64,000 bases of DNA from Bacterioplanes sanyensis (GTDB lineage Bacteria > Pseudomonadota > Gammaproteobacteria > Pseudomonadales > Oceanobacteraceae). Position numbers and translations under genes: made by a program. How positions within the stretch are numbered: the first letter of the stretch is position 1; every line of letters starts with the position of its first letter. The notes beneath the pieces are model-generated. The model saw only the letters and a program-made list of their open reading frames with translations. It searched no databases and was not told the origin of the DNA. Shown here in pieces: positions 1 to 7,190 of the stretch. The stretch is from the NCBI RefSeq assembly GCF_014652515.1, contig NZ_BMYY01000005.1, forward strand, positions 1 through 64,000, read 5' to 3'.

Positions 1-278
1 TGAGGGGCGTTTAGACGCTCACATCGACCTGTGACTGGCTGACACAGAATTTTGAACACCCTCTCATACTCTCCTTCTATTATCTGAGTACAAGCCTCCT
101 CGGCACTAGCCCAACTTGGATATTCGAATCCCACACCACTCAGAAGGTAACCAGGGCACTCTGTGTTTAGCTCAAAACCTTTACTTACGAGGTACTCACA
201 GGCGCGCACAAAGCTATCAGAAGCTAAGCCATTTACAATAAATGCGCACTCTAATTCGCTATAAGATTTCAAAGTCAT
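1..278 (-). CDS. Hypothetical protein, 3' end beyond window
   Basis: An open frame starts at ATG 278 and runs without a stop for 92 codons off the left edge. It begins MTLKSYSELECAF and contains a SAEEACTQIIEGEYERVFKI stretch. I do not recognise the family. It follows a series of small immunity-like genes on the same strand, is similarly A+T-rich and starts 46 bases after the preceding stop, so membership in the same orphan-immunity array is inferred from context only. Confidence 0.6.
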   Translation of the reverse strand, partial: MTLKSYSELECAFIVNGLASDSFVRACEYLVSKGFELNTECPGYLLSGVGFEYPSWASAEEACTQIIEGEYERVFKILCQPVTGRCERLNAP

Positions 279-323
279 ACTCCATTGATCACTAAGGCAT
301 ACTTAACAGATGAGCCAAAGCAT

Positions 324-689
324 TCACCCTCTAATCTGACCATAGTTAATAGAAACCAATGGATCTAGAGTCACAGCAAAGCTCTCCTTAAACTCGGAGT
401 TTTCATACGACAACATGGTTATCACCCTAAACCCATCTCTATCATATGAAAGCTTTATCTCAGAGACACTTTCCTTGCATACACAAGCAATAGTATTTCC
501 TCTACTAACAAGAACAGCCTGAACCGACGTCTGCGCAAGATTAAAAGAAAAAACCAGTTCAAGATCGCCACCACAACCATAACGAAATTCAAACTCAACC
601 TCTTCACACCTCACCGGCTCTTGTTCAAAAAAACCGACAAACTCATAAATATCTGGCGCTTTTGTATATAAAACCACTGTAAAACTCAC
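324..689 (-). CDS. Small hypothetical protein, possible immunity protein
   Basis: This 121-residue protein has no signal peptide or membrane segment and looks cytoplasmic. It is rich in beta-strand-forming and acidic residues (EEVEFEFRYGCGGDLELVF), a composition often seen in immunity proteins of polymorphic toxins. I recognise no family. It lies in the A+T-rich minus-strand array, downstream of a short coding remnant at 765-917 that could be the tip of its lost partner toxin. The immunity role is inferred from position only. Confidence 0.6.
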   Translation of the reverse strand: MSFTVVLYTKAPDIYEFVGFFEQEPVRCEEVEFEFRYGCGGDLELVFSFNLAQTSVQAVLVSRGNTIACVCKESVSEIKLSYDRDGFRVITMLSYENSEFKESFAVTLDPLVSINYGQIRG

Positions 690-764
690 CCCATAGAAAA
701 ACCGTTATAAACAACATTTTACCATCAAACTGACCTTAATATTTGATTAAAAAGACCCTCCTGA

Positions 765-917
765 TTACCGAAACAAAGGTGACTCCCTGATTTCAGGCTT
801 CCCATATGGATCAGCTTGCGCCCTTATTGTGTTTTGGATAAGTACACTCTGCGAGGAAGAGCCCACGAAAGTCGGCTCATCTCCTATAGCCTTAGATCCT
901 CCATGATTTAAATCACC
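765..917 (-). pseudogene. Possible displaced toxin C-terminal remnant
   Basis: Between the genes at 324-689 and 908-1153 the minus strand has a 50-codon open stretch without a start codon, ending at TAA 765-767. Its translation looks protein-like (SVLIQNTIRAQADPYGKPEI) and is preceded immediately by an in-frame TAA at 918-920. Orphan toxin-immunity arrays typically carry such start-less toxin tips upstream of each immunity gene. The reading is speculative: 50 open codons in A+T-rich DNA can occur by chance. Confidence 0.3.
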
Positions 918-1153
918 TTAGACAGTAGCTGCTCATCATCAAGCTCATATTCTTCACGATCGGCGTCAGGGTTATACAAATCAGCAACGCAAAAAATACT
1001 TGAAAGACATTCACTTAAACTACTTTCATCTTTTTGCAGAAGATTATTATCACGCTCGAACCGCCAAAGCTCAATATATGCATTTGAAAACTCAGAGGAA
1101 GTTAACCTTCCACTAGAGAATGACTTCGCTAAGGCTAAAATGGTAATACTCAT
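908..1153 (-). CDS. Colicin D-type immunity protein homologue
   Basis: The 81-residue protein ends in a segment (YNPDADREEYELDDEQL) closely matching what I recall of the colicin D immunity protein C-terminus (FEPDADRANYEIDDNGL). The N-terminal helix pattern (LAKSFSSGRLTSSEFSNAY) also fits. Known family members bind and block tRNase toxins that cut tRNA-Arg in the anticodon loop. No colicin D-type nuclease is visible in the window, so this looks like an orphan immunity gene. ATG 1153 fits the family N-terminus but has no good Shine-Dalgarno. A strong GGAGG lies before a different ATG at 1193, which opens a short overlapping frame. Confidence 0.75.
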   Translation of the reverse strand: MSITILALAKSFSSGRLTSSEFSNAYIELWRFERDNNLLQKDESSLSECLSSIFCVADLYNPDADREEYELDDEQLLSKVI

Positions 1154-1286
1154 CGCAACAACTATTAGATATTAAACATTTAAAATTATACATGGCAATA
1201 ACCTCCCAAAATAGATTATTAAAGAATATCGCTCAAACGGGTTGATCGTATTTGCTTGGCCACCTCAGGGCTAACACATACCTTCG

Positions 1287-1634
1287 TCACGGAATCACTT
1301 TGACAGAGCTTAGAGAGTCAACTCTCGGATACCCCCCAAGTGGAGAAAAGTCAACCTTCCAGATATCAAGCTCATACAACACCCCATCCGAGTCAAAATT
1401 GAGGCTTATTGAAAGCTCAACACCGTCAGCTTCATCTTTAGCCATAGCCTCGACCTGCAAGCCTAAACTACGTAACTCATCAGGCGTAGATGAAAGAAAC
1501 TTTAAGCTCCCCATTCCGCCGTCACTCATAGCTTCCACCTGGACTTCTCTGAAATCTATGCCAATCGAATCCAAACCTGATTTTTTAAGCAAGCTCTCTA
1601 CCAATAATCTTTCAGCTAAAAATAACTTTCTCAT
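1287..1634 (-). CDS. Small conserved hypothetical, immunity-like
   Basis: The 115-residue cytoplasmic protein has a helical N-terminus (MRKLFLAERLLVESLLKKSG) and then a motif REVQVEAMSDGGMGSLKF. This resembles uncharacterised proteins I associate with DUF6984-type families found near polymorphic toxins, though that recall is not firm. The start is well supported: AAGGAGG lies 4 bases before ATG 1634. The same frame stays open for about 29 codons upstream of the ATG, without a start codon, which could be another displaced toxin tip. The immunity role is inferred from location. Confidence 0.6.
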   Translation of the reverse strand: MRKLFLAERLLVESLLKKSGLDSIGIDFREVQVEAMSDGGMGSLKFLSSTPDELRSLGLQVEAMAKDEADGVELSISLNFDSDGVLYELDIWKVDFSPLGGYPRVDSLSSVKVIP

Positions 1635-1820
1635 CGATCCTCCTTGTCGAATTATAAACCAACTCCAAACTTCGCCGTCTATCCGTTTAAAAATCCAACT
1701 TAAATCAGAATCAATTCGACATCAGAGAAACAGGGCCATGATATATCACCTAGCCGCTACAAAGTAAGCTGCCACAATTTGGATAGCTTATAATGAGTGT
1801 ATTACTATTAACCCGCAAAC

Positions 1821-2075
1821 TTAGCAAATTTCAATTGATTTGAGCTGTCCTTCATCGTCAAAAAGAATTGTCACACTACCATATGGACAATCTACTGTAA
1901 TAGTCTCATTTTTGAAATCTTCATCGACAATACCGGACTTCTTTCCGTCTGGATCATTGAATTTCAGCTCCAAAAAGAAGTCGTCTGCTTGATGGTGATT
2001 AGAAGGAGAGCCTTCCTCTCCCTTCAATGCCAGACCTAGGTATTTCATTATCTCTTTAATATGTACTTCTGCCAT
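1821..2075 (-). CDS. Small hypothetical protein, immunity-like
   Basis: An 84-residue acidic protein with the pattern KYLGLALKGEEGSPS near the N-terminus and a beta-hairpin-like end (SVTILFDDEGQLKSIEIC). I do not recognise the family. It starts 21 bases after the stop of the immunity gene at 2097-2348, on the same strand, so the two are probably cotranscribed. Size, acidity and neighbours fit an immunity or accessory protein of the toxin island. There is no direct evidence of function. Confidence 0.6.
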   Translation of the reverse strand: MAEVHIKEIMKYLGLALKGEEGSPSNHHQADDFFLELKFNDPDGKKSGIVDEDFKNETITVDCPYGSVTILFDDEGQLKSIEIC

Positions 2076-2096
2076 AAAAATTCTATTTCAATGCGA

Positions 2097-2348
2097 CTAA
2101 TTCACATAGTTTTTCAGATGCTTCCTAGCTTTATCTAGAGCATCCATAAAATCATCCAGTTTGAATGTCATACTAAAATCTAGACTCATTGAATCAGAAA
2201 GAATCTCCACCTCTATGTTTTCCACCCCACCGTCCATATTCAACTGAGCTATCTGCTCGCCATTATACTGCAGCTCAACAGTCATTTCCTCATATCGGAG
2301 GTCACTGTAACTGACAATTTCAAAACCTGACTGCAGTTTAATAGACAT
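2097..2348 (-). CDS. Putative immunity protein of the broken toxin
   Basis: An 83-residue cytoplasmic protein with a core IVSYSDLRYEEMTVELQYNG followed by IAQLNMDGG and IEVEIL, a pattern I recall from a family encoded directly downstream of CdiA/Rhs-type toxins. ATG 2348 is preferred because AAAGGA lies 7 bases upstream. The frame stays open upstream to 2423 and beyond, where the residues (GLRFNKDGSFSGVVDL) read as the last part of the preceding toxin, so toxin tip and immunity gene are now in one frame without a stop. A longer product starting at 2423 (108 residues) is possible. Confidence 0.65.
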   Translation of the reverse strand: MSIKLQSGFEIVSYSDLRYEEMTVELQYNGEQIAQLNMDGGVENIEVEILSDSMSLDFSMTFKLDDFMDALDKARKHLKNYVN

Positions 2349-3510
2349 TAGTTCATCCTTTAAATCCACAACCCCTGAAAAAGACCCATCCTTATTAAAT
2401 CTAAGCCCTTGTCCACTTGGCATACGAACTTCTAAACCGCCATGCCCATAATTTTAAATTCAGACATTGAGTTGTTCAGAGTATCATCCACTATCTGTTG
2501 TGCTTACTTGTTTCGTACAGCTGCATTGCCCGAAAGTGGAAGGAATGTACCTGAAGATCGCTGTCCTGCAGCATGCTTGTCTAGAGCGCGGGCAGATACA
2601 GTCAAGTCAGTATTCTTGAGTTTCTTTGAAGCAGCACTTGAAAGATCGTCAATAGTACGGCCAAACTGCTTCAGTGCCTTATTTGCGACGGCGGTTCCCA
2701 AGCTACCACTACCCACCCCCAATGACGTACGAACCGCACCACTTCCTCCAAGCTTAAGGAGGTCAGTCATAGCGAACTGTACTCCATCGAAGTGATTCCA
2801 GCTGCCAGCAAGAGTACTTGAACTGTCTAATATCGCCGGAACATTGGCATATACAGTGGGTAAGTTACCAAAACTACTACCGCTGCTGGAGCAACTCGCC
2901 AAGTAGCTGCTGCAGAGAGAGTTATATTTGCATTTTTCCCCGCGCTGCAGTTGATAGTCATCTCCTCCCAGAGCGATATGCCCCCAGCGCTCTTGCTGAG
3001 GTGCGTCGTAGCTGCCTGTCCATTGCCAACTATCACTACTCTCTGGAATTGTTTGCTGGTTGGCTGCGATGGCAATGTACTGCTCACCCGCAAAGATTAC
3101 CTGCTCGCCCGCTTGGTAGTTTTTATTGATGTACCAGCTTGGCTGGCACAGAGGCTGTGAGCTTGGATCTTGCAGCCTTTGGTGCGCCGCGCCGAAATTA
3201 ACCAAGCCATTGCCCATGCCTACTGTATTCGCGGCATCAGGACTTTGTGTTGTGTTCATCACAGCATCAATAAGTTCATGACGACTTACATCTGCATGCA
3301 CAGACCAAAGTTTTGCTAACCCCGCTGAGGTAATGGCAGCCGCCTGAGAAGTCCCAGATAGCGCGATCATAGGCGCACTTTGTCGCTCAATATGCCATTG
3401 CTCGGCAGCATTCGCATCGATCGGCTGTCATGCGATGGAACCACACACATCAACGCCAACAAAAACCAGCAAAAGACAGAGTAAAAGCACGCATGCTTTT
3501 TAAGTTTCAT
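2349..3510 (-). pseudogene. Degraded secreted subtilase/CBM/toxin fusion
   Basis: The gene begins at ATG 3510 (AAAGGAG 5 bases upstream) with a signal-peptide-like N-terminus, but that frame closes at 3367. The other frame then gives the C-terminal end of a subtilisin-like S8 domain with the catalytic-Ser motif SGTSQAAA. The Asp and His regions, some 200 residues, are missing. Next come a chitin-binding-type module (WYINKNYQAGEQVIF...DSWQWTG, like CBM5/12) and a tail (ALDKH...LPLSGNAAVRNK) ending at TAA 2504. Reading through that TAA continues sensibly (AQQIVDDTLNNSMSEFK), and one added A near 2455 restores YGHGGLEVRMPSGQGLRF, which resembles CdiA/Rhs toxin tips. At least three lesions make it non-functional. 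Confidence 0.7.
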
Positions 3511-3877
3511 GGTCACTCCTTTATGGACCTTGGTAAGGGGGGGGCGGGGAATTTATTTCGAATTTTATTCGTAGTCAACGCTATTTATTGAAATAAAACC
3601 CGACCAAGGAAAATGATAAAAAAGTTATTTTTTGATTTTAAGACATTGGTCGAATAGCCATATCAAAAGCAGGCAAAGGCGATACGTTTAAGTCAGCCTT
3701 GTAGCCGCAATCATCGGCTCAAATGACAATATAAGTAATAAAAATATTTTTAAGAATTTGCTTAAAGATTACTCTGAACGCAAGCGAAGCCAGTGGGGCC
3801 GATGAGCGCACTAAAGCATGCAAGCTGCTGACTCAGAATGCTAGCGCTCGAATATGCCCCGCTTTTTTGTGCAGAAA
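3511..3877. other. A+T-rich intergenic region before toxin pseudogene
   Basis: This 367-base gap separates the sensor kinase gene from the toxin pseudogene. It holds the ribosome-binding site of the pseudogene (3516-3522 on the minus strand), a run of G residues at about 3537-3544 and the promoter listed separately. From 3600 to 3877 I see only a weak GCCG/CGGC inverted repeat near 3702 and no open frame or clear terminator. Confidence 0.5.
3550..3578 (-). promoter_or_regulatory. Sigma-70-type promoter of toxin pseudogene
   Basis: On the minus strand TTGACT (3573-3578) is followed after exactly 17 bases by TAAATT (3550-3555). Transcription would start about 30 bases before ATG 3510. The match suggests the locus was, and may still be, transcribed through the downstream immunity genes. 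Confidence 0.5.
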
Positions 3878-5497
3878 TCAGCCAGCCTTGGGCAGCCTTA
3901 AGGTCACACTGGTGCCTTTACCCGGTGTGCTTTCTATTTGAATTTCACCGCCGTGATTACTTAACACATTGTAGGCAACGGTGAGGCCCATACCGGTACC
4001 CTGACCGACTTCTTTGCGGGTGAAAAATGGGTTGACGGCACAGCTAATGTCTTCGCTGGTCATGCCGACACCAGAGTCGTGCACTACGATGGAGATAAAT
4101 TTATCGTCGCTGTCGTAGGCAACTTCTAAGGTGCCACCGCCCGGCATGGCCTCATAGGCATTCACCAAGACTTTGCCAATGGCCATGCGCAACTGATCGG
4201 GGAAGCAAGGCACGGAAGGAGCACCGTCACTTTGGTGAATGACGCGCACTTGCTGTTTGTTTTCAACATGAATATCGGCCAGGGCGGAATCAACCAAGCG
4301 CGATACTACCTCGTTACTCTTTTCACTGTTCTCATTCACGGCGAAGGTTTTCAGCTCGCTGACAATATTACGCACCCGGTCCAAACTGCCTTTGGAGGTT
4401 TTGATTAAATCGGGGGCGTCTTCGCGCACGAAGTCTAAATCAATCGATTCGCGCAGCTCTTCTAGTACGGCCCGCACGGCTTTGTTGGCAATGTCACCTT
4501 CGGCTTTTTGGTACTGATCCGCCAGGCCGACCAACTCAGTTAAATATTCACTTAAGGTGGCAATATTGCTGTACACCACAGCAACCGGATTATTAATTTC
4601 GTGCGCCATGCCGGCCGCCAAATGCCCTAACGAGGCCATGCGTTGGGCTTGCAACAGCAAGTCTTGCGTGCGCTGAAGCTCGTCCAAACTGCTGCGCAGT
4701 TGGCTATTGGAGTCATGCAGCGCTTGGGTGCGAGCACGGACTTTTTCTTCGAGTTGCTCATTCAGCTGGCGAACGCGGGTTTCTGCTTGCTGGCGTTGGT
4801 GAATTTCTTCATCCATGGCCGCCAGTAGATGATTCATCTTGCCGACTAGGTCATCCAGCTCGCTGTGTTGTAACGGCTCTTCGACCGCCAATGGCACAGT
4901 CACCGGCGACTGTGGGTCGACATCGATGATGCGGGCGGCCAAACGCCGAATAGGGCCGGTTAAGCGCTGGCGAAATACCAAAATCAGCACCGCGGCTAAC
5001 ACCACGTTGCGCAATAAATCAAGAATTAACGCTAACGATGCCCGCGCTTCAAAGCCTTGATGAATGAGTTTTTCATCCACCCAAACATTGAGGTAGCCGA
5101 GTATTTCGCGCCGCTGCGAGAAGACCTGTGGTGCACGCAGCTCAATAATGTAGGACTGAATATGTGATTGATTGGCAACAATATCTTCAGCGCTCAGACC
5201 GGCGCGGACCTGAAACTGGGTATCGGCCTCCACCACCGAAGCGGCGACAATGCCCTGATTTAATAACAGCGCCGATAACAGAGTTTGCAGCGCGCCTGAG
5301 TCGTAATTGTAGAGGCCTAGCGCTGCTGGGCCACTTTGACGTTTCAATACGGCATTGGTGGCTTGTTCGAAGCGCTCACTCTCAGACAAGTAGTCGTAAC
5401 TAATTTGAATGGCGCTGAAAATCAGTCCGAAAGAAACGCTAAACAGAATGACATAGAGGGTCAGGCGTCTTTCAATTGAGCGCACATGAGATTTCAA
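3878..5497 (-). CDS. Orphan membrane sensor histidine kinase
   Basis: This 539-residue kinase has an N-terminal membrane helix (about 14-35), a periplasmic sensor region of about 120 residues, a second helix (about 155-177), a HAMP-like segment, a coiled coil (about 225-285), then an H-box with phospho-acceptor His299 (GHLAAGMAHEINNP). A HATPase follows, with an N box (KVLVNAYEA) and G boxes (DSGVGM, GTGMGL). It would autophosphorylate and pass phosphate to a regulator, but none is encoded nearby. The likely start is TTG 5497: GGAG lies 8 bases upstream and TTGA overlaps the stop of the transporter gene, suggesting translational coupling. The signal is unknown. Confidence 0.85.
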   Translation of the reverse strand: MKSHVRSIERRLTLYVILFSVSFGLIFSAIQISYDYLSESERFEQATNAVLKRQSGPAALGLYNYDSGALQTLLSALLLNQGIVAASVVEADTQFQVRAGLSAEDIVANQSHIQSYIIELRAPQVFSQRREILGYLNVWVDEKLIHQGFEARASLALILDLLRNVVLAAVLILVFRQRLTGPIRRLAARIIDVDPQSPVTVPLAVEEPLQHSELDDLVGKMNHLLAAMDEEIHQRQQAETRVRQLNEQLEEKVRARTQALHDSNSQLRSSLDELQRTQDLLLQAQRMASLGHLAAGMAHEINNPVAVVYSNIATLSEYLTELVGLADQYQKAEGDIANKAVRAVLEELRESIDLDFVREDAPDLIKTSKGSLDRVRNIVSELKTFAVNENSEKSNEVVSRLVDSALADIHVENKQQVRVIHQSDGAPSVPCFPDQLRMAIGKVLVNAYEAMPGGGTLEVAYDSDDKFISIVVHDSGVGMTSEDISCAVNPFFTRKEVGQGTGMGLTVAYNVLSNHGGEIQIESTPGKGTSVTLRLPKAG

Positions 5498-6384
5498 AAG
5501 CGTTTCTCCGACCAAGTGGAGCCATTAGTATAGCGAGCCTGCTGCCATTGCTGCCTAGCAATCAATAGCAAAGCTGGGCCATTCATCAAGATGCCATAAA
5601 ACAGTGCCACCAACGCCAACTGTGGCTGCCCTAAAATGCTGGCCGCAATCACCATTGCCGTGCCGGCGTTTTGAATGCCCACTTCCACCACCAGAGTTTG
5701 CCGCGTTTGGCGCGACCATGGCTGACTAAGTAGCCGAGTGAGCAACATGGCAGAAACACATAGCCCCAAGCACGCCAGCGTGGTCGCCGACCATAGCTGC
5801 GGCAGGCGCTCTAAATTGACCGCCGTCATCCACACCACCAGTACCATAAATAAGCCAAAGGCCAAACGATTGAGTGCTTCGCGCCAGCGCACCACCCAGC
5901 GAGGCTGCCAATGCGCCAGCAGCATTCCTAGTAGTAAAGGCAGTGCAGTAATTAACAGCAGTGGCAGTGCTGTTTTTAACCAAGGCAGTTGCAAGGCTAA
6001 AGGTTCGGCCTGCAAAAGCGATAGCTGCAGGTTAACCGATAGCGGAATCAAGACCGGCGCAAGTAAGCTCACCACCGCCGTCAGCGTCACCGACAGCGCG
6101 CCATCACCACCGCTTAAATGGCTAATGATGTTGGAAGTCGCCCCACCTGGGCAGGCGGCGAGAATCACCAACCCCGTCGCCAGCATGGGGGGCAGCTGCA
6201 GCCATAAAATCCACCCCACGGCCAGCATAGGCAGCAGCAGCCATTGCAACGCCAGACCGAAGGCCACTTCGCTGGGGCGCTGCAATACCCGACGAAAATG
6301 CGCCGGCGTCAGCGATAACCCCATCACCAGCATCATGCCGGCCAGGGCCACGGGTAACATCCATTGACTGATCATGGCTTGCAT
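5494..6384 (-). CDS. BASS-family (bile acid:sodium symporter) transporter
   Basis: A 296-residue inner-membrane protein with about nine to ten hydrophobic segments. Family-typical signatures are CPGGATSNIISHLSGGDGALS in the first half and VEVGIQNAGTAM in the second, which in known BASS structures form the crossed helices around the sodium and substrate sites. Bacterial members move organic anions such as keto acids or pantoate with sodium; the substrate here cannot be read from sequence. AAGGA 6 bases upstream supports ATG 6384. It lies between an Lrp/AsnC regulator gene (10 bases upstream) and the kinase gene, likely one operon, so amino-acid-linked regulation is plausible. Confidence 0.85.
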   Translation of the reverse strand: MQAMISQWMLPVALAGMMLVMGLSLTPAHFRRVLQRPSEVAFGLALQWLLLPMLAVGWILWLQLPPMLATGLVILAACPGGATSNIISHLSGGDGALSVTLTAVVSLLAPVLIPLSVNLQLSLLQAEPLALQLPWLKTALPLLLITALPLLLGMLLAHWQPRWVVRWREALNRLAFGLFMVLVVWMTAVNLERLPQLWSATTLACLGLCVSAMLLTRLLSQPWSRQTRQTLVVEVGIQNAGTAMVIAASILGQPQLALVALFYGILMNGPALLLIARQQWQQARYTNGSTWSEKRF

Positions 6385-6393
6385 GACAATTCC

Positions 6394-6876
6394 TTATAAC
6401 GGTAAAGCCGAGCGATCCAACACACGGCGCAGCACAAAGCTGGAATGTACACCCGTTACGCCGTCGATGCGCGTTAATGTGCCCAGCAGCAACTCTTGAT
6501 AAGCGTCCATATCTTCCACCAGCACTTTCAGCACGTAATCTGCCGACTGGCCAGTGATGAGATAGCATTCAAGCACACTGCTGCACTGAGTCACCGTGTG
6601 TTCAAACTGCTTAAAACGCTCAGGCGTATGGCGATCCATACTGATGTGCACCAACGCCATTAAATCCAAACCAAGTAACCGCGCATTAAGGTGGGCACGG
6701 TAGCCTTCAATTAAGCCGCATTCTTCCAGTGCCTTCACCCGCCTGGAACAGGGCGACGGCGATAAACCAATGCGCTCCGCCAGTTGCAAATTGGTCAAGC
6801 TGCCGTCTTGCTGCAGCAAACTCAGGATGCGCTGGTCGGTGCGGTCTAGTTTGGGTAACTCCACCCCTTTACTCAT
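6394..6876 (-). CDS. Lrp/AsnC-family transcriptional regulator
   Basis: A 160-residue regulator with an N-terminal helix-turn-helix (LDRTDQRILSLLQQDGS, then LAERIGLSPSPCSRRVKAL) and a C-terminal RAM/AsnC ligand-binding domain (about 75-150, with VLECYLITGQSADYVLKV). Such proteins form octamers and respond to amino acids. It sits immediately upstream of the BASS transporter gene on the same strand and divergent from leuA across a 314-base gap. It may control either, but that is inferred from position. Confidence 0.9.
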   Translation of the reverse strand: MSKGVELPKLDRTDQRILSLLQQDGSLTNLQLAERIGLSPSPCSRRVKALEECGLIEGYRAHLNARLLGLDLMALVHISMDRHTPERFKQFEHTVTQCSSVLECYLITGQSADYVLKVLVEDMDAYQELLLGTLTRIDGVTGVHSSFVLRRVLDRSALPL

Positions 6877-7190
6877 AACGGCTTTCCCATAAATAGGTGA
6901 GGCTAAAGCAATGACAATGGCCTGATGTTAACAGCCATTTGTTAAGAATCCAGCTGCAAGGGTGATTTGTATCAATAAAGTCAAAATAAAAGACATTATT
7001 CACCCATAAATCGGCAAATCTCTGTTCATTTCGCAAACTAATAGCCAGAGCTTTTAGCTACAGTATGCACACTGGCTCACAAGGCCAAACCTGCCCGCCA
7101 CTGCCGGGAAATGCCTTTACCCAAGGCTGCAGTTACACGACTTATCCAGTCGATTACAGCACTGATTTCGCCATTACCAAGGACACCCAG
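6877..7190. other. Divergent lrp-like/leuA intergenic region
   Basis: The 314-base gap should contain promoters for both flanking genes. It is A+T-rich between about 6955 and 7050. I could not settle on a convincing -35/-10 pair, and saw no leucine-rich leader peptide or T-box that would point to attenuation of leuA. A frame in phase with leuA stays open back to 7065, but its residues do not resemble LeuA and it lacks the good ribosome-binding site found at 7191. Confidence 0.4.

Noticed and set aside
1252-1767. Plus-strand 171-codon frame in the toxin island
   Set aside because: It is antisense to the gene at 1287-1634, which has a strong ribosome-binding site and a protein-like sequence.
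7065-7190. N-terminal extension or leader peptide of leuA
   Set aside because: The in-frame residues do not resemble LeuA, contain no leucine run, and a better ribosome-binding site precedes ATG 7191.
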